A stretch of 64,000 nt of DNA from Nageia nagi (taxonomy: Eukaryota; Pinophyta): contig JBITNC010000001.1 in the NCBI GenBank assembly GCA_050084985.1, positions 76,818,001 to 76,882,000 on the forward strand, written 5' to 3'. The position numbers were made by a program, and so were the translations under genes. Positions 22,228-33,786 of this stretch are shown here, in pieces. The first letter of the stretch is position 1. Every line of letters starts with the position of its first letter. The notes below the pieces were generated by a model. The model saw only the letters and a list, made by a program, of their open reading frames with translations. It did not search any database and had not been told where the DNA came from.

Positions 22228-23430
22228 TCACCCTATCACTTGGTGCTTCAAATAGATCCCATTAATGGGAATAGGTAATTTCTAAGACTTGATGATGTCT
22301 TGTAACCTGAACATATTACTTTGCATAGCTTGAGTGATGATATAAGGCTCATTCCACAAAGAGTCAAATTTTTGGTGTCTTTTCAGATTTGCTCTCTCTT
22401 CATCCCACTTGAGGACAATATCACCTGGTTCAAACTTCACTCAGGAAGACTTTTTCTTATCAAACCATTTCTTAATAATGTGTTGGTGATGCTAAAATGA
22501 CTCATATGCTTTGTTTTAATCTTCCTCTAATTTCAAGAGCTAATTATACCTTGATTGTAGTGGCTCGAAGTCATGGTCATTCATTTCTTGCAAGATTTTT
22601 AATGCCAGTAACTCAATGTGTATTGACAAAATAGGTCTTTTACCATATCCCAGTGCATATGGGGATGTTTTTATTGTTGATTTAATGTTGATTCTATCTG
22701 CCCATAATGCAAAGTCTAATTATGTATGCCTCTATTTGGTATTCCTTTCAATTACTCTTTTGATAATTTAGGTTAGTTTTTTATTAGTTGATTCAGCTAA
22801 CCCATTACCTTATAGGTAATAATTTGAAGAGAATAACTAGTATATCCCATATTTAGCAACAAATTTTGATAAGTTGCCTCCAATAAATGTTGGGCCATTA
22901 TTTGAGATAATATTATGTGGGATTCCAAAGCAAGTGATTATCCTTTTGATCATTTCTATCACCACTTGTTGATTTGCATTCTTACATGGCATTACTTCTG
23001 ATCATCTTGTAATATAATCTTTTGTAGTGAAGATGAACTTATGGCCTATTGAGGAATTTGAATTTATAACACCAATGAATCCTATACCCCATTATTGAAA
23101 GGGTTTTTCAACTATCATAGGTTTAAGAGGCATAGCAACTTTTCTTGTTTTTCCCACAAGTCTGTTGTCACATTCTTAGGAAATCTTAAATGAATCTTGG
23201 AATATGGTGGGATAATAATACCCTACTTGTAAAAAATTTGTTGTAGTTGGTCCATTATAATGCCTCTCAAAGAATCTATAATGAAATTCATGCAATATTC
23301 TCTAGAATTCATCATGAGTCACACATCTTAATAGGGTTTGATCAAAATTCTTTTTATACAAATGGTCATATATCATCAGAGACTTTAGGGCATGCAGCTT
23401 GAATCTCCTTCTCTAAAATCCATATAAAGA
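22228..23430 (-). pseudogene. Tat-like element integrase remnant
   Basis: Reverse-strand integrase with stops and shifts. Readable pieces: GFINPSSSTGHKFIFTATDY followed by FTRWCEATACKNA (core start with an Asp in TATDYFTRW), CFGIPHNIISNNGPTFIGG, KYGIYWLFSSNYYPIGNGLA, ESTNKKL, then the C-terminal region KFEPGDIVLKWDEERAN and YLKHQVIG with a stop at 22,228-22,230. The second catalytic Asp of the SDNGP motif is Asn (SNNGP), while the Glu in GLAESTNK is kept, so the D,D,E triad is broken. The zinc-binding N-terminus is degraded beyond recognition. Confidence 0.8.
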
Positions 23431-23559
23431 TTCAAGATATTTACTAGTTTGAAAATAAATAAATAAAAACATGCTTAATCCAATCACTTCCTTCATTTTG
23501 TTGTTGTTCATTCTTCATATTAGCAATCATATGTGCAACTTTAGCTATATTTTCAAATA

Positions 23560-24045
23560 AATCCCTACTTCTAATCAGCTTGGCTTAATTTCTATATCAT
23601 ATTCTAATATTTTAGTAATCCAACCAACCTATCCTTCACCTAAGTCTCCTTGTATAACATAATTTGTTACATCTAGATGGATAGTAACTACAAGAATTTT
23701 ATTGTGTGAGACATAATTCTTGAATTTTTTAAGTCCCTTCATTATAGAAAAAACTTGCTTTTTAATAAATGAGTATCTTTTCTAGTGTTGATGTAGTGTT
23801 TAGCTATGAAAGGCAATCAAATGTTTTTCTTTGTTATCATCTTTTTATGCTAGAATTACAGTAATGCTTCTTTCTACTTCATATGCATACATGATGAAAT
23901 ATTTTGAAATATCAAGATTTTTAAACATAAGAGCTTCTATTATAGCCTTTTTAATTTTTTAAAAGGCTATTTTTGCTTCATTTGATCAAGATAATATAGC
24001 ATCTTTCTTTAACATTGAAGTGATTAAGAATACAATTTTTGAAAA
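23560..24045 (-). pseudogene. gypsy-type RNase H of Tat-like element
   Basis: Directly follows RT. The reverse strand reads FIMYAYEVERSITVILA, then KDDNKEKHLIAFHS, YSFIKKQVFSIMKGLKKFKN, YVSHNKILVV, and GQVGWITKILEYDIEIKPS. This order (Y-A-----I-AVL, EHPIAFFSK-L, EKQ--A-VKALK-FR-Y, KW---L-EYDIEIKPTK) is the ordinary Ty3/gypsy RNase H. The usual acidic residue after YA is Tyr, and stops interrupt it at three places. The presence of this domain in addition to the archaeal-type RNase H upstream is what makes the element a dual-RNase H type. Confidence 0.8.
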
Positions 24046-24049
24046 GTTA

Positions 24050-24770
24050 TTAATGAATTTTCTAACAAAATTGATTTGATAAAGGAATGATTACAAGGAT
24101 TTCTTATTGAAAGGGAGTGGCAATGCTTTAATAGCTTTCACTCTATCTAGATTAATTGCTAATCCTTCCTCTGAGACAATGTGGCCAAGTAATTTTCCTT
24201 AGTTAACCATAAAAATAATTTTTTTTAGATTAATTGACATGTCAAATTTCATTCATTTTTGAAAAACTTATCTGAGATGTTCTAGATGATCCTTTCTACT
24301 TTTAGAGAATACTATAATATCATATAGATAGACTAAGATAATCTTATTTATTAGTTCACCAAATGCATGATCTATGGCTCTTTGAAGAGTAGCTCTTGCA
24401 TTAGAAAGACCAAAAGGTATTCTTTGAAAAGCAAATGTCTCCCATTTGGTTGTAAATGTAGTTTTGTATTGATCTTCATCTTTCACCCAAATCTGGTTAA
24501 ATCTTTAGTAGTCATCAATCATTAAAAAATAACAAGCTCTAGCTAATATATGTAGGATCTATTCCATAGGTGAGAGAGGATAATAATTATCTTTAAAAGA
24601 CACTTGATTCAAATTTTTGAAATCAACACACAATCTGATTTCTTCACTTTTCTTTCTAATAGGAACCAGATTTTCAACTTAAGAAGAATTCTTGATAGGA
24701 TAAATAATTTTTGAATCAAACAACTTAATCAATTTTTATTTCATATTATTCTATTTTTGGGGTGACTAGC
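24050..24770 (-). pseudogene. Tat-like element reverse transcriptase remnant
   Basis: Reverse-strand RT: KLFDSKIIYPIKNSS, VPIRKKSEEIRLCVDFKNLN, QVSFKDNYYPL, then the clear stretch 24,268-24,486 with DQYKTTFTTKWETFAFQRIP, FGLSNARATLQRAIDHAFGE and LVYLYDIIVFSKSRKDHLEH. The catalytic YLDD reads YLYD (24,319-24,330), so the first Asp is lost. KLLGHIVSEEGLAI and FLYQINFVRKFINNFSK follow. The phrase VYLDDI-VFSK-REDHLEHLR is typical of Tat/Retand-like plant elements. Inactive. Confidence 0.88.
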
Positions 24771-25081
24771 CTTTGTTTTTTCTTGTATGGTTTGGCATCT
24801 GATTCAAGCTCAATTGTGTGTTGGATAACACTTTTATAATATGTCTTGAGATCATCATAAGTTTAGATAATTGCTTTCAATAACTCATGATAGATTTTAG
24901 ACATAACAACTTTTTCACTCTAAACCTACCTTTATATACTTTTCAAATTCTAGTTTAAGCTCAACATAACTCTCCTTCTAGATGGCCAAGGATTTAGCTT
25001 TTTGGACATATAATAAATCAAATAATCTTTCAAAAGAGAGTAATTCTTTTGGTATAACATTATTTCTGAGTTAGATAACAT

Positions 25082-25829
25082 CTATTTCTTAGAAATAATC
25101 AGGTAAATCCAAATACCAAAAGTTTGAGCTACTACTTCATCCAAGAAGAAGTTCATAATATGATCATCAAAATCAAATACTTGCCAAAAATTTGTAGCAC
25201 TAGGTACTAAAGGCCTACATTGAACTTTGACTCTAAAAGCTCCTCTTTTATAATAAGCATGATTATAACATGCCCCTTTTCTAACAAGTACATTAGCTAT
25301 TTGATTGTACCTTCTAAGAATAGATATAAAATTGATAGCTAAGAATGACTCCAATAAATTTCAAACTCTATTCCTATAGGTCTTTGGATAGTGATGTTTT
25401 ATACTAATTTGGTTTCTAACTTACTTTATAACCAAATTCTAAATCACCATGGATAATTAAGCATCTGAAGCCTATACTAATTGCTTTAGATAACCCTAAA
25501 CAAAGAGTGTCATATTCAATATCATTATTTGTACAAATCCATGTGAATATGAAGGTGAATCTTTTCATATGTCCTTTCAAAGATTTGAATACAACTACAA
25601 CTTCACATCCATGCTTACATTTGGATCAATCAAAGTACATTGTCCATATCTCATGTTCTTTTTTAGCTGTGATCAAAATTGGTTGTATACTTTCATATAA
25701 ATAATAATTACCCATGCTAGCATCTATGACCTGATAATTTAAATCATTTGTTGAAAGAACTTCAATTGCTAGGGGTGATTCTCTAAGTGTATCCCTTTCA
25801 AATACTTCCATAGGTTGGGGGCCATTCAA
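25082..25829 (-). pseudogene. archaeal-type RNase H located upstream of RT
   Basis: Begins MNGPQPMEVFERDTLRESPL and leads through IWTMYFD-stop-SKCKHGCEVVVVF, KRFTFIFTWICTNNDIEYDT, LCLGLSKAISIGFRCLIIHG and DLEFGYKV, then, after a shift, INFISILRRYNQIANVLVRK and TNFWQVFDFDD. The order YFDGS...CTNN-AEYEAL--GL--A---G---L---GDS is that of the second, archaeal-type RNase H of Tat elements. The Gly of the YFDGS motif is a TGA stop. The domain lies between protease and RT, not after the gypsy RNase H as in the element at 45-53 kb. A position upstream of RT in some Tat elements is a recollection I cannot verify here. Confidence 0.8.
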
Positions 25830-25839
25830 ACAATTTTAT

Positions 25840-26240
25840 TCTATGATCTTCTTAAGATGAACACTTTTGGTGCCCTCATTTAAAATTTTTACTTGTTTGT
25901 TTTGGAAGGGAAGTAAAAGCTAACTATAGTCTAAAGCTAAGTACCCTCCCAATTTAGCAACGATTTCTTTAGATAGACATATTCCAAATAGAGATAGAAC
26001 ATTAACCACAATGATATCTTTAATAACACAAATGTTAGAGAATGCATTTAAAGTTATTAGAACTCCTTTAACACTACTAGTAACATCTATAGAGAAAGAA
26101 TTCAATTGTATGATACTATCAATACATCAATTAATATACAACTTCATTTCATTTGCAACAACTTTAGGAATTATAATTATTGTAGCTATAGTATCTATCA
26201 TATAGTTATTTACTACCCAACCTTCTAATCTTAGGGATAG
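25840..26240 (-). pseudogene. retropepsin-like region of Tat-like element
   Basis: The reverse strand reads NNYMIDTIATIIIIPKVVAN, then SIIQLNSFSIDVTSSVKGVL, ITLNAFSNICVIKDIIVVNV, LSLFGICLSKEIVAKLGGYL and ALDYSQLLLPF. The IDTIAT stretch sits where the aspartic protease D-[ST]-G-A should be, followed by a region resembling the conserved L-GRPWL block in spacing. The match is by position and flavour rather than by clean motifs. It lies between gag and the archaeal-type RNase H, as expected. Confidence 0.5.
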
Positions 26241-27414
26241 AGAGAATAGTGGAGGCATCCTTATACCTATGAGAGCTGGAGAGACATCATCAAATATTGC
26301 AAAGATGATATTTTCTTCATTTAACCTCTTCTTTCCATTTCATAATTTCAAGGCCTCTTGTAAAAGATTTAATTGATCTAATATCTTTAATTCATCAAAC
26401 ATAATCATCATAGAAGGAGTTTTCTTCAGTTCTTTCAAAATATTATATGGAGAATATGGGACAAACTTATTTGATTTTACGTATTGATATGATTTGAATT
26501 GTTAAGTGGCCTTTTCTTTATGATAACCTATAATAAAAGGATACCTCAATGTATTAGGTCTCTCCTTCTCTAAGACTTCTTTTCTAACTACAATGAGATT
26601 TGTTCCAATAGAAACATTAGCACTAGGATTTAAGAAAGATTACCTAGATGTGCTAGGAATTGATATTGTTGATTCTAAGGCTAGGCTAAGGGAGCCTTAT
26701 CTTTCTTAGTTCAGGTTGTACTAGATAAGATGTTTGATTTTTTGAGTAACTAGGGGTTGCTATGGAGCCTTTGCAAAAGTAGCTCTAGTTTGAACATAGT
26801 TCACTTATTCTTCAACATATTTTAAAAGCCAAAAATTTATCATGGTGAGATCAACATTAGGATCTTATACAAGTTTCTCCATCTGGTCTAAATGTAATCC
26901 CAAATATTGATGTTGATAAATCATAAATGAATCTAGAAAATGAGGAGCTGAACATGGGGAACACCATTCTATAATACCCAAAGCAACACTTTCTTTAGAA
27001 CTTATCATAATAGTATTTTTAATTATTTTTAGGATACTTGATTATTCCCGTTGGTTTATCTTGGGTTGGAATCTAAGTTGATACTGATTATCATATTTTT
27101 TGTAATTAAAACTTTGATTCTACCTTTCTTATAGAGTGAGCTTATTGGTAAGGTTCCTGATAGTTACCTCCAATTACCTTATTCTTTTATTTTTTTTAAG
27201 ATTTAGGATTAGTACTAGCACTAGTGGATGTAAGAGTAGGTAATGCTAGTATCTAATTTTGAATAATAGGCTTGGGAGAAGGTGGTAAGACTAAAACTTC
27301 AATATGAGTAATTTATGGAACTTATTTAGGAGGTAAATTAATAAATAATGGCATAATAGTTCTAGGCTATATCTTTTTAGAGGATATCAAAGTATGCTCA
27401 AAAGTTTTTACTAT

Positions 27415-27953
27415 CTAGTAAACATATGGGAAGGTATCTTCTAACATAACAATGAGCATATTAAGGTTTGGAAGAAAAGCCTTCCTATAATATACTAGAG
27501 CTTGTGCACTTGTTTGTCTAATCCTTATTGGAATAGACTTCCATGTTCTCTCAAATTTGATATTGAAATCATTAATGGACTCATGAGGATGTCTTTTGAT
27601 ACATGCTATAATGATAAGGAATGTACTATCATCACCATCTATAGCAAATATTTTAATTAAAACTTGACATAACTCTCCCATGAATTTATAGATTGAGATG
27701 TGAGAGTTTTGAACTATTCAACTACTTTGCCTTCAAAAGAGTATGATAATAAAATAATCATCATAGTTTCATCAGTGATATCAAAGCTTGAATTCAACAA
27801 AGATACATCTTGATAATGTTCATATGGTGTTTTACGATACCCATCAAACTTAGGCAAAACTTTGAATGTTGCTTGAGGTATAGTAGGGGAGTTAGTAGCA
27901 ATGACCAAAGGATGACCATTATTCTAAGCAAAAAAATCTATTGGTTGAGCCAT
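27415..27953 (-). pseudogene. Tat-like element gag remnant
   Basis: The ATG at 27,953 opens MAQPIDFFA, then NNGHPLVIATNSPTIPQATF, KVLPKFDGYRKTPYEHYQDV, SLLNSSFDITDETMMIILLS and YSFEGKVVE. A shift leads to QVLIKIFAIDGDDSTFLIII, CIKRHPHESINDFNIKFERT and WKSIPIRIRQTSAQALVYYR. The block LPKF-G-----PEEH---F---------D-----L---S--G-A--W matches retrotransposon gag. No zinc knuckle could be read between 27,400 and 27,000. The ~400 bp between the ATG and the 5' LTR (28,356) is leader. Confidence 0.75.
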
Positions 27954-28355
27954 GCTTGGAGTATTGGTAGCATATGAAGGATTTTATGGGGTTGAATTGA
28001 ATACTACTAACAGTAGGATTTCCCTTAAGGGAAATATAGAGGATACAACCCAAGAAATCTTTCACCTAGTCCTCCTATGAGGAACTAATAGGTCATAGAA
28101 CCTAGGCTATCTAAGGGAATTTTTGGCACTACTTCTAGTAAGTATACATTTTGGAGGTGCTAGGGTTTGAAATATTGAGTGGTAAATAGCTAAGTCACCA
28201 ATAAGGTTACAATAACCTTATAATATTTGAAGAATCTAACTAATAGCCCATCAGACATGGTTATCTGGCCTATTTATGCCCACAAAATATGGAATTTTAG
28301 TTTGGATCCCATCAGGCATGCCAATAATGGAAGTTTTTACAATTTATTAGTATAA

Positions 28356-30340
28356 TGTAACCTCAAAGAGTTAGGTCTTGTTGAGTTCTCCATTTCTCAC
28401 AATAGAAGGTTCCTTGAAAGAGTAGAAGGTGGTGGGAATATGCTCATGTTCATTTTCTACTCAATCTCCAGGTTATAGGCTAGTTCCTATCTATTATAAA
28501 GGTTAAAAATAATAATAAATAGATAAAAAAGGTATAGAGTTATAGGAAAGAGATTAACAAATAGAATTGAATCTAAAATAAGAACTTCATAGCCCGAGCA
28601 CTGTAACATAGGTAGCAATCTATAACCAAGATTAAGAATAGGGAGCTATCTTACCCTTGAAGTCTCATAATTATAATACATAGCCACAACTTAGGAAAAC
28701 ATTTCATACATAACATTTACAAAAGAAATAAACAACCACTTGTTCCAAAAGAGAAAATCATTATCTATTTGGATTATCATATATGAAAGCATCTTACAGA
28801 CTTAGAAAAATTTGCCAGAATGTTCGACCTCTTTTTGATTTCTAACAATTCACCATTTATACATTTATATGCCTTACTAGGTTGTTTTTTATCATTAATA
28901 TACATAATTACTCATCTTGATTTAAGCAAGTGAAGAAAACTATTTATAATAAATACTACAACTGTGTTAGATTACAAAGTGAATAAGTACCAATAGCATG
29001 ACTATTTAAGAATTTAAAATTTTTGAACAGTCATATTTATTAATTCATAATCCTCCTAACATGTCATTGACTAATCCTTATTTATCCCTATAGTTGATTG
29101 AATATGGTACTATAGTTGATTGAATAAGTACTCATCTACAATTTGATAGGTACAATCTGGCATTGTGTTCTATCGAAAGCTATCTACTTCTCTGTAACCA
29201 TTGATGATCCATATTGTAGTTCTAAAGGAATAGAGTAATGGAGGGTTGTGAATAGTGTATCAACTTAGTTTGAGAAGAAACTACCACTATTATGTGAAAT
29301 TGAGTTGAAGTTGACACATTAATAGGGTCCTAGGGTCAAACACTTAAGATCAAATGGACTTGGGTGTTACTTTTTATCCATTACCCTTACCTTAATTTGG
29401 CATATTATTTCTTTTCTCTAGGTTCTATTGATGATCTGGTTTTCTTAGTACCTGCTAATTATAAGCAAAAGTTCTGAAATCATCACTCAAAATTGATGGG
29501 CTCTATTTGGGATCTTCATGAATCATTACCCGCCATTACTTGTTTTGGGACCCAATGATTTTAGCTAAAAGTTTTGACATCATCGCTCAAAATTGGTGGG
29601 CTCTATTTGGTATCTTCATGAATCATCACCTACCATTACTTATTTTGGGACCCATTGATTTTAGCCAAAAGTTTTGATGTCACTATTAAAAATTGGAGGG
29701 ATCTATTTGGGATCTTCATGAATCATCACCCACCATTACTTATTTTGAGACCTGTTGATTTTAGCAAAAAGTTTGGATGTCACTATTGAAAATTGGAGGG
29801 GTTTATTTACTTCTAAGTACCTCCTATTAATTACTTAGACATAACTTGGATTTATATTTATAAAAACTCCTAGACTGTGTATTTACAAAAACTATTAGAC
29901 ACTATATTTGCAACAACTCTTGGACACTATATTTACAAAAACTCTTAGATATTGTATTTACAACAACTCTTGAATATTTCCTTAGACTTTTCTCTTCCCA
30001 TACATAATTCTTTTATAGATACAATTCCCATCCCATTTGATTATTAATAAGACTTAAGGTTAATCCTTGGGAGTTATTAAAACACTTGGTCATCTTTGAT
30101 TAGAAATTTACAAGGCAAAATATCAAAGATAAGGATGTATACATACAATAGCTATATTATATATACAATAACCAAATCTTGACAACATCTGGAATTCTTA
30201 ATACTTAGGGCTAATAGAAGACTCAAATTTAATGTTAAAAGGAAGAGAGTTGGAATAGAAAGAAATTTCTAAAAAGAATGAAAGAATAAAAGAATGATAG
30301 TGTGTTGCCCCAACTTAGAGTGCAATTCTGAAAGAATACA
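28356..30340 (-). repeat. Tat-like element 5' LTR (~1.98 kb)
   Basis: Pairs with 17,420-19,388 over the whole length, including the ~103-bp subrepeats (29,455-29,810) and the 25-bp TATATTTACAACAACTC units (about 29,865-29,970). It is the 5' LTR because gag follows on the reverse strand at lower coordinates. No convincing primer-binding site can be named just below 28,356; a TTGGCATGCC stretch about 35 bp away is the only TGG-bearing candidate. Confidence 0.88.
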
Positions 30341-30930
30341 AGAAGCTCTTTTGTCTCTACTTATTTTATGCTTAAAGAGTAGCCCTAACCAACCTCTTGT
30401 AGTTCTATGATGAATTCCTTCCTTGTTAATAAACTTTGACTTGATACTTCTTCCTTAAAGGGTAAAAGTATTACTTTTACACCCTCTTTCCAGAATTTGT
30501 AGATATTATTGCCTCCATCATGGAGAGCCCTCCTATCAAACTACCATGGTATCCTAAGCAATATGTGGCATGCATCCATTGGAATCACATCACACCATAC
30601 TTCATCTTGATACATATTACCAATTGAGAAACTTACCAAATACCTCTTGTCAATAAGCACCTCATTTCCTTTCTTAATCCATGTAACACAATAGGGAGTA
30701 GAATGCTTCTCACAATTTAGATTCAATTTTTCAACCATAACCTTAAAGACCAAATTTTCACAACTATCTCCATCTTTGATCACATTACATATCTTTCCTC
30801 TAGAGGTACACCTTATGTAAAAGATATTTGTATGTAACAATGAATCTCCACCTTCATCTGCTTGCATGCTATTCTTCTTTGGGATAATCATTGCTCTCCT
30901 TATCATGAGGATTTCTATAACATCTATCAT
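30341..30930 (-). pseudogene. chromovirus protease region remnant
   Basis: The clean frame 30,541-30,930 reads RRAMIIPKKN, LLHTNIFYIRCTSRGKICNV, IKDGDSCENLVFKVMVEKLN, LNCEKHSTPYCVTWIKKGNE, DKRYLVSFSIGNMYQDEVWC and DVIPMDACHILLRIPW. It matches the gypsy protease in which the active site is IDGGSCEN and the end is CDVVPMDACHLLLGRPWQ. Here the active site is KDGDSCEN, with Asp retained but its context changed. The continuation FDRRALHDGGNNIYKF and KVILLPFKEE reaches VETKELL at about 30,345, where the nested element cuts the gene. Confidence 0.85.
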
Positions 30931-30999
30931 AACTTTTATTTCAGTCTCCTCCTCTTCTTCAACTAGAGCTACCTTGGCTGGTCCCCTTTCATCAACATC

Positions 31000-32048
31000 A
31001 TATTAAGGGTACTCTGATGCCTTATGGCCTTCCTCATTACATCTATAATAGATGAATGGCCTCTTTGATTCATTTCATATCCTACCTACCCAACTACCTC
31101 TACCTCTCAGATATCCTCTTCCCCATTGGGGGGCACCTTGAGCATGCCCAACCTGATCCTCCTACTTGTTAAGGGTCAAATATTTTTCTTTGATAAAGCT
31201 AGATCCACCACATCCTTGATTAGATGAGGGTGTTCCTCCCTTCTCACTCCCTCTATTAATTCTCTTAAGTTTCTCCTTAGCTTTCAGGGCCATCTGGTAT
31301 GCATCTTCTATAGTAAGGATACAATGCATAATTATCTCATTTTTGAATAGGAAAACTAAGGCCATTCACATATCTCACTTCCCTTTATCCTTCTATTTAA
31401 TTATTCTCCACTAAAATGGATAACTTATGAACACATTGATGTAATCTTTAATACTTTGTTCTTTATGTCGAAGATTCTGAAACCTACGAAACAAAGTTTG
31501 GGAGTAGTATATAGGAATGAATTTAGTCTACAAGTTTTTCTTATCTTTTCTCAAGATCTAATCTTTCCCTTTCCTTTCCTTTGACATTTAGTCTGTAGAT
31601 GATCCCACCAAATTAATGCATGTCCCTTCAACTTTGTCCATGCAAGCTTCACATTTTCTTCTTAAACAAGGCTACTCCATTCAAAATACTTTTCCATGCT
31701 ATTCACCCAATCAATCAACTCCTCTGGTTTTAACCCACCAACAAACTTAGGAACCTCAATCTTGATGCCATATTGATTCCCCTTTAGCCCTTCTAAGGCT
31801 TGAATCAACCTATTTTCAAAAGGTACTATTGCTTTAATTGGACCTTCTTATTCGACCTCAATCTCAACCTGAGATCCAACTTCCTCATCCACACTTTCTA
31901 GATCTGATCCTTAATCTTGCTACATGTTGGGAAATGCTCACCCCATATGGTTAATTGCCCTAACTAACCATGTTATTTCTGCATACAAATCCTTGATCTG
32001 CCTATTCATCTAGGCATAGAGCCCCCCTTGGGCTCTTCTAGGTGGCAT
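31000..32048 (-). pseudogene. chromovirus gag remnant
   Basis: The ATG at 32,048 opens MPPRRAQGGLYA, a stop, MNRQIKDLYAE, the usual start of gag in this type of element. Later parts include MALVFLFKNEIIMHCILTIE, DAYQMALKAKEKLKRINRGS (31,162-31,365) and a Gly/Arg-rich GRGYLRGRGSWVGR stretch. The zinc knuckle (about 31,005-31,055) reads YYRCNEEGHKASEY: the His and middle Cys remain, but the first and last Cys are Tyr. Stops are frequent. The gag starts just inside a TTTGGTAT primer-site remnant next to the 5' LTR. Confidence 0.8.
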
Positions 32049-32068
32049 CTTCTCCCCAATATACCAAA

Positions 32069-32680
32069 TGGAGCATATTCACTACAAGAGACCAACAATG
32101 GACTCAAGGGGGTAATTTTAGTTTGATAATTCCATAGACAAAAATTACCAAGAACAAAGAATTTTTTCAATAATGTAATTTTCTATTATCTCAAATCCAC
32201 CTTGCCTGGATGCCTCCTCCAAGAGGATTACAATCCCTTTATATCCAAATTCCACCTCTAATTCTACCTAATGCAACTTACTAAAAATAGTAAGTTTTTT
32301 ATTGCACCTAGAAAAATCATCTTACTATTTTTAGAAAGTCTACAAAATAAGCTTGGATGAGTTCCAAACTAGAATCATGCATCCATTACATAATAATACC
32401 AATTTCTATAAATAACACTTTTAAAAATTATTAAAAAACTAACACTTTTAAAAATTGGGAAATAAATTTGCATGCTAAATTTGGGGCCCAAGATGAAGTC
32501 TTTAGGCCCTGAAAAGTGGTCCAAACTATCCAAGGTTATCTAGGAGAGCCTTACCAAAGCATAGAGAATTCAATTCCAGGCAATTTGAAAAGAAAAAAAA
32601 TGGGCCCCAACGAGCGCTCGTATCAAAAGTTACAACCCTATCAAGGTGACCTAGGATTTTAGTCTTGGTAGAGTGCATCA
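32069..32680 (-). repeat. chromovirus 5' LTR
   Basis: 612 bp, aligned with 13,922-14,534. The forward-strand limits are TGGAGCATATTC and GAGTGCATCA. On the reverse strand the LTR is followed after two bases by TGGTATATTGG (about 32,056-32,066), a decayed primer-binding site resembling TGGTATCAGAG, and then the gag ATG at 32,048. Confidence 0.9.
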
Positions 32681-33786
32681 GATCCTCAAACCAATACCAA
32701 GGCATTCATAAAGAATAACTTAGAATAAACATTAATAACAAGACTTAATCATCACTATCATTCACCATAAGGTTCATTTAATGATTAGCAATAACCAATC
32801 TTAATCATTCAATTAATGATAACAATCATTCTCATAACATTCTACGATTAAAATATTCATAGCTAATCATACATCATAAATTATCCGTAGTTTAGCATAC
32901 TCACCTATGCTAATTATGCTCATAGTAACTATATCACAAAATCCATTCCAAATGTGTCACCATATAAAATGTATTCATAATCAAGAAATATTAATTTAAC
33001 AAAAATAATTTTAAACCACATATCTAATATCAATTTCTAGAATTAACATCTCTCTATGATATCAAGTAATAGTGGATGAATATGTTCATTTTTGAAATAT
33101 TTGAGTGATGTAACTATTATTCAAAATAGTTTTTCTATCTTTAAGATCAATATATCCAAGTACATCACATTTAATATTTTAAGATACCTACAAAATTTAA
33201 AATATTTCTTTCTTGTTATAACATTCTAAGATAAAAAAAAATATTCAATAGTAAGGACAAACATTATCTAAGTCAATGGTCAAAGGTAAATCTCAAGCCT
33301 ATCTCAATCTATTAGTATAAATGATCTAAGAATATGTTAACCTTACAAATTTAAGTGTTTTTTTTAATGGTGGATGATTGTATTTTCTTCTTTTGTTACC
33401 ATCCTTAACATCTTCATATTTAAATCATGTATTACATTATCTTATTTTATTATTTAAATTCCCATTTAAATAATAAAATATCATATTACAATATCTTTAG
33501 CTTCACATTTACAATTATGAAATGTTTATAGGGCTTGCACACCAAGAACTATTAATAAGTAAATTATTCCTCATCAAGAAGGTTGATATATTAAAATAAC
33601 CTTAAGCTTGTTATTTATACTTCCATCATGATTTATCTTATAAAAATTGAATTTATTTTCTAATTATTCACTCTAAATGATAAATAATTTTAAGTACTTG
33701 TAATTGGTATTAAATTAAATATGAAAATCAAATTTAAGCAACTATAGTAAGCCTAAGACCTTTTAAGCATAAAAAAAGTTAACTTG
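32681..33786. other. unassigned AT-rich DNA
   Basis: I see no gene, terminus or defined repeat between the chromovirus and the duplicated segment. Short ATTAATCATT-type motifs recur near 32,760-32,880 but do not form an array. Confidence 0.45.

Larger units (their letters stand above)
17408..30340 (-). mobile_element. Tat-like Ty3/gypsy element with extra ORF, nested in chromovirus
   Basis: Reverse-strand LTR element of about 12.9 kb with paired ~1.97-kb LTRs (28,356-30,340 and about 17,420-19,388). Reading down the reverse strand: gag (27,953), protease-like (26.2 kb), archaeal-type RNase H (25.8-25.1 kb), RT (24.8-24.05 kb), gypsy RNase H (24.0-23.6 kb), integrase (23.4-22.2 kb), then a ~2.2-kb extra ORF (21,741-19,529). 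Two RNase H domains mark the Tat lineage. Host chromovirus protein sequence stops at about 30,345 and resumes at about 17,407, which proves the nesting. The exact target duplication is not recognisable. Confidence 0.88.
13922..32680 (-). mobile_element. chromovirus (Ty3/gypsy) split by a nested Tat-like element
   Basis: Reverse-strand LTR retrotransposon of 18.8 kb including its insert; the element itself is about 5.8 kb. LTRs are at 32,069-32,680 (5') and 13,922-14,534 (3'), both reading TGATGCACT... at their 5' ends. Reading down the reverse strand: gag, zinc knuckle, protease, then a break at about 30,341, resuming at about 17,407 with RT, RNase H, integrase and a C-terminal chromodomain. 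A chromodomain after integrase is the hallmark of chromoviruses. It is inactive: many stops, and an RNase H Asp changed to Asn. Possible target duplications (CATCT left, GATCC right) do not match well, so none is claimed. Confidence 0.9.

Noticed and set aside
17403-30345. Target-site duplication of the nested Tat-like element
   Set aside because: The five bases outside the two LTRs (ACTAT or TATAA on the left, AGAAG on the right) do not match; the ends are eroded or off by a few bases.
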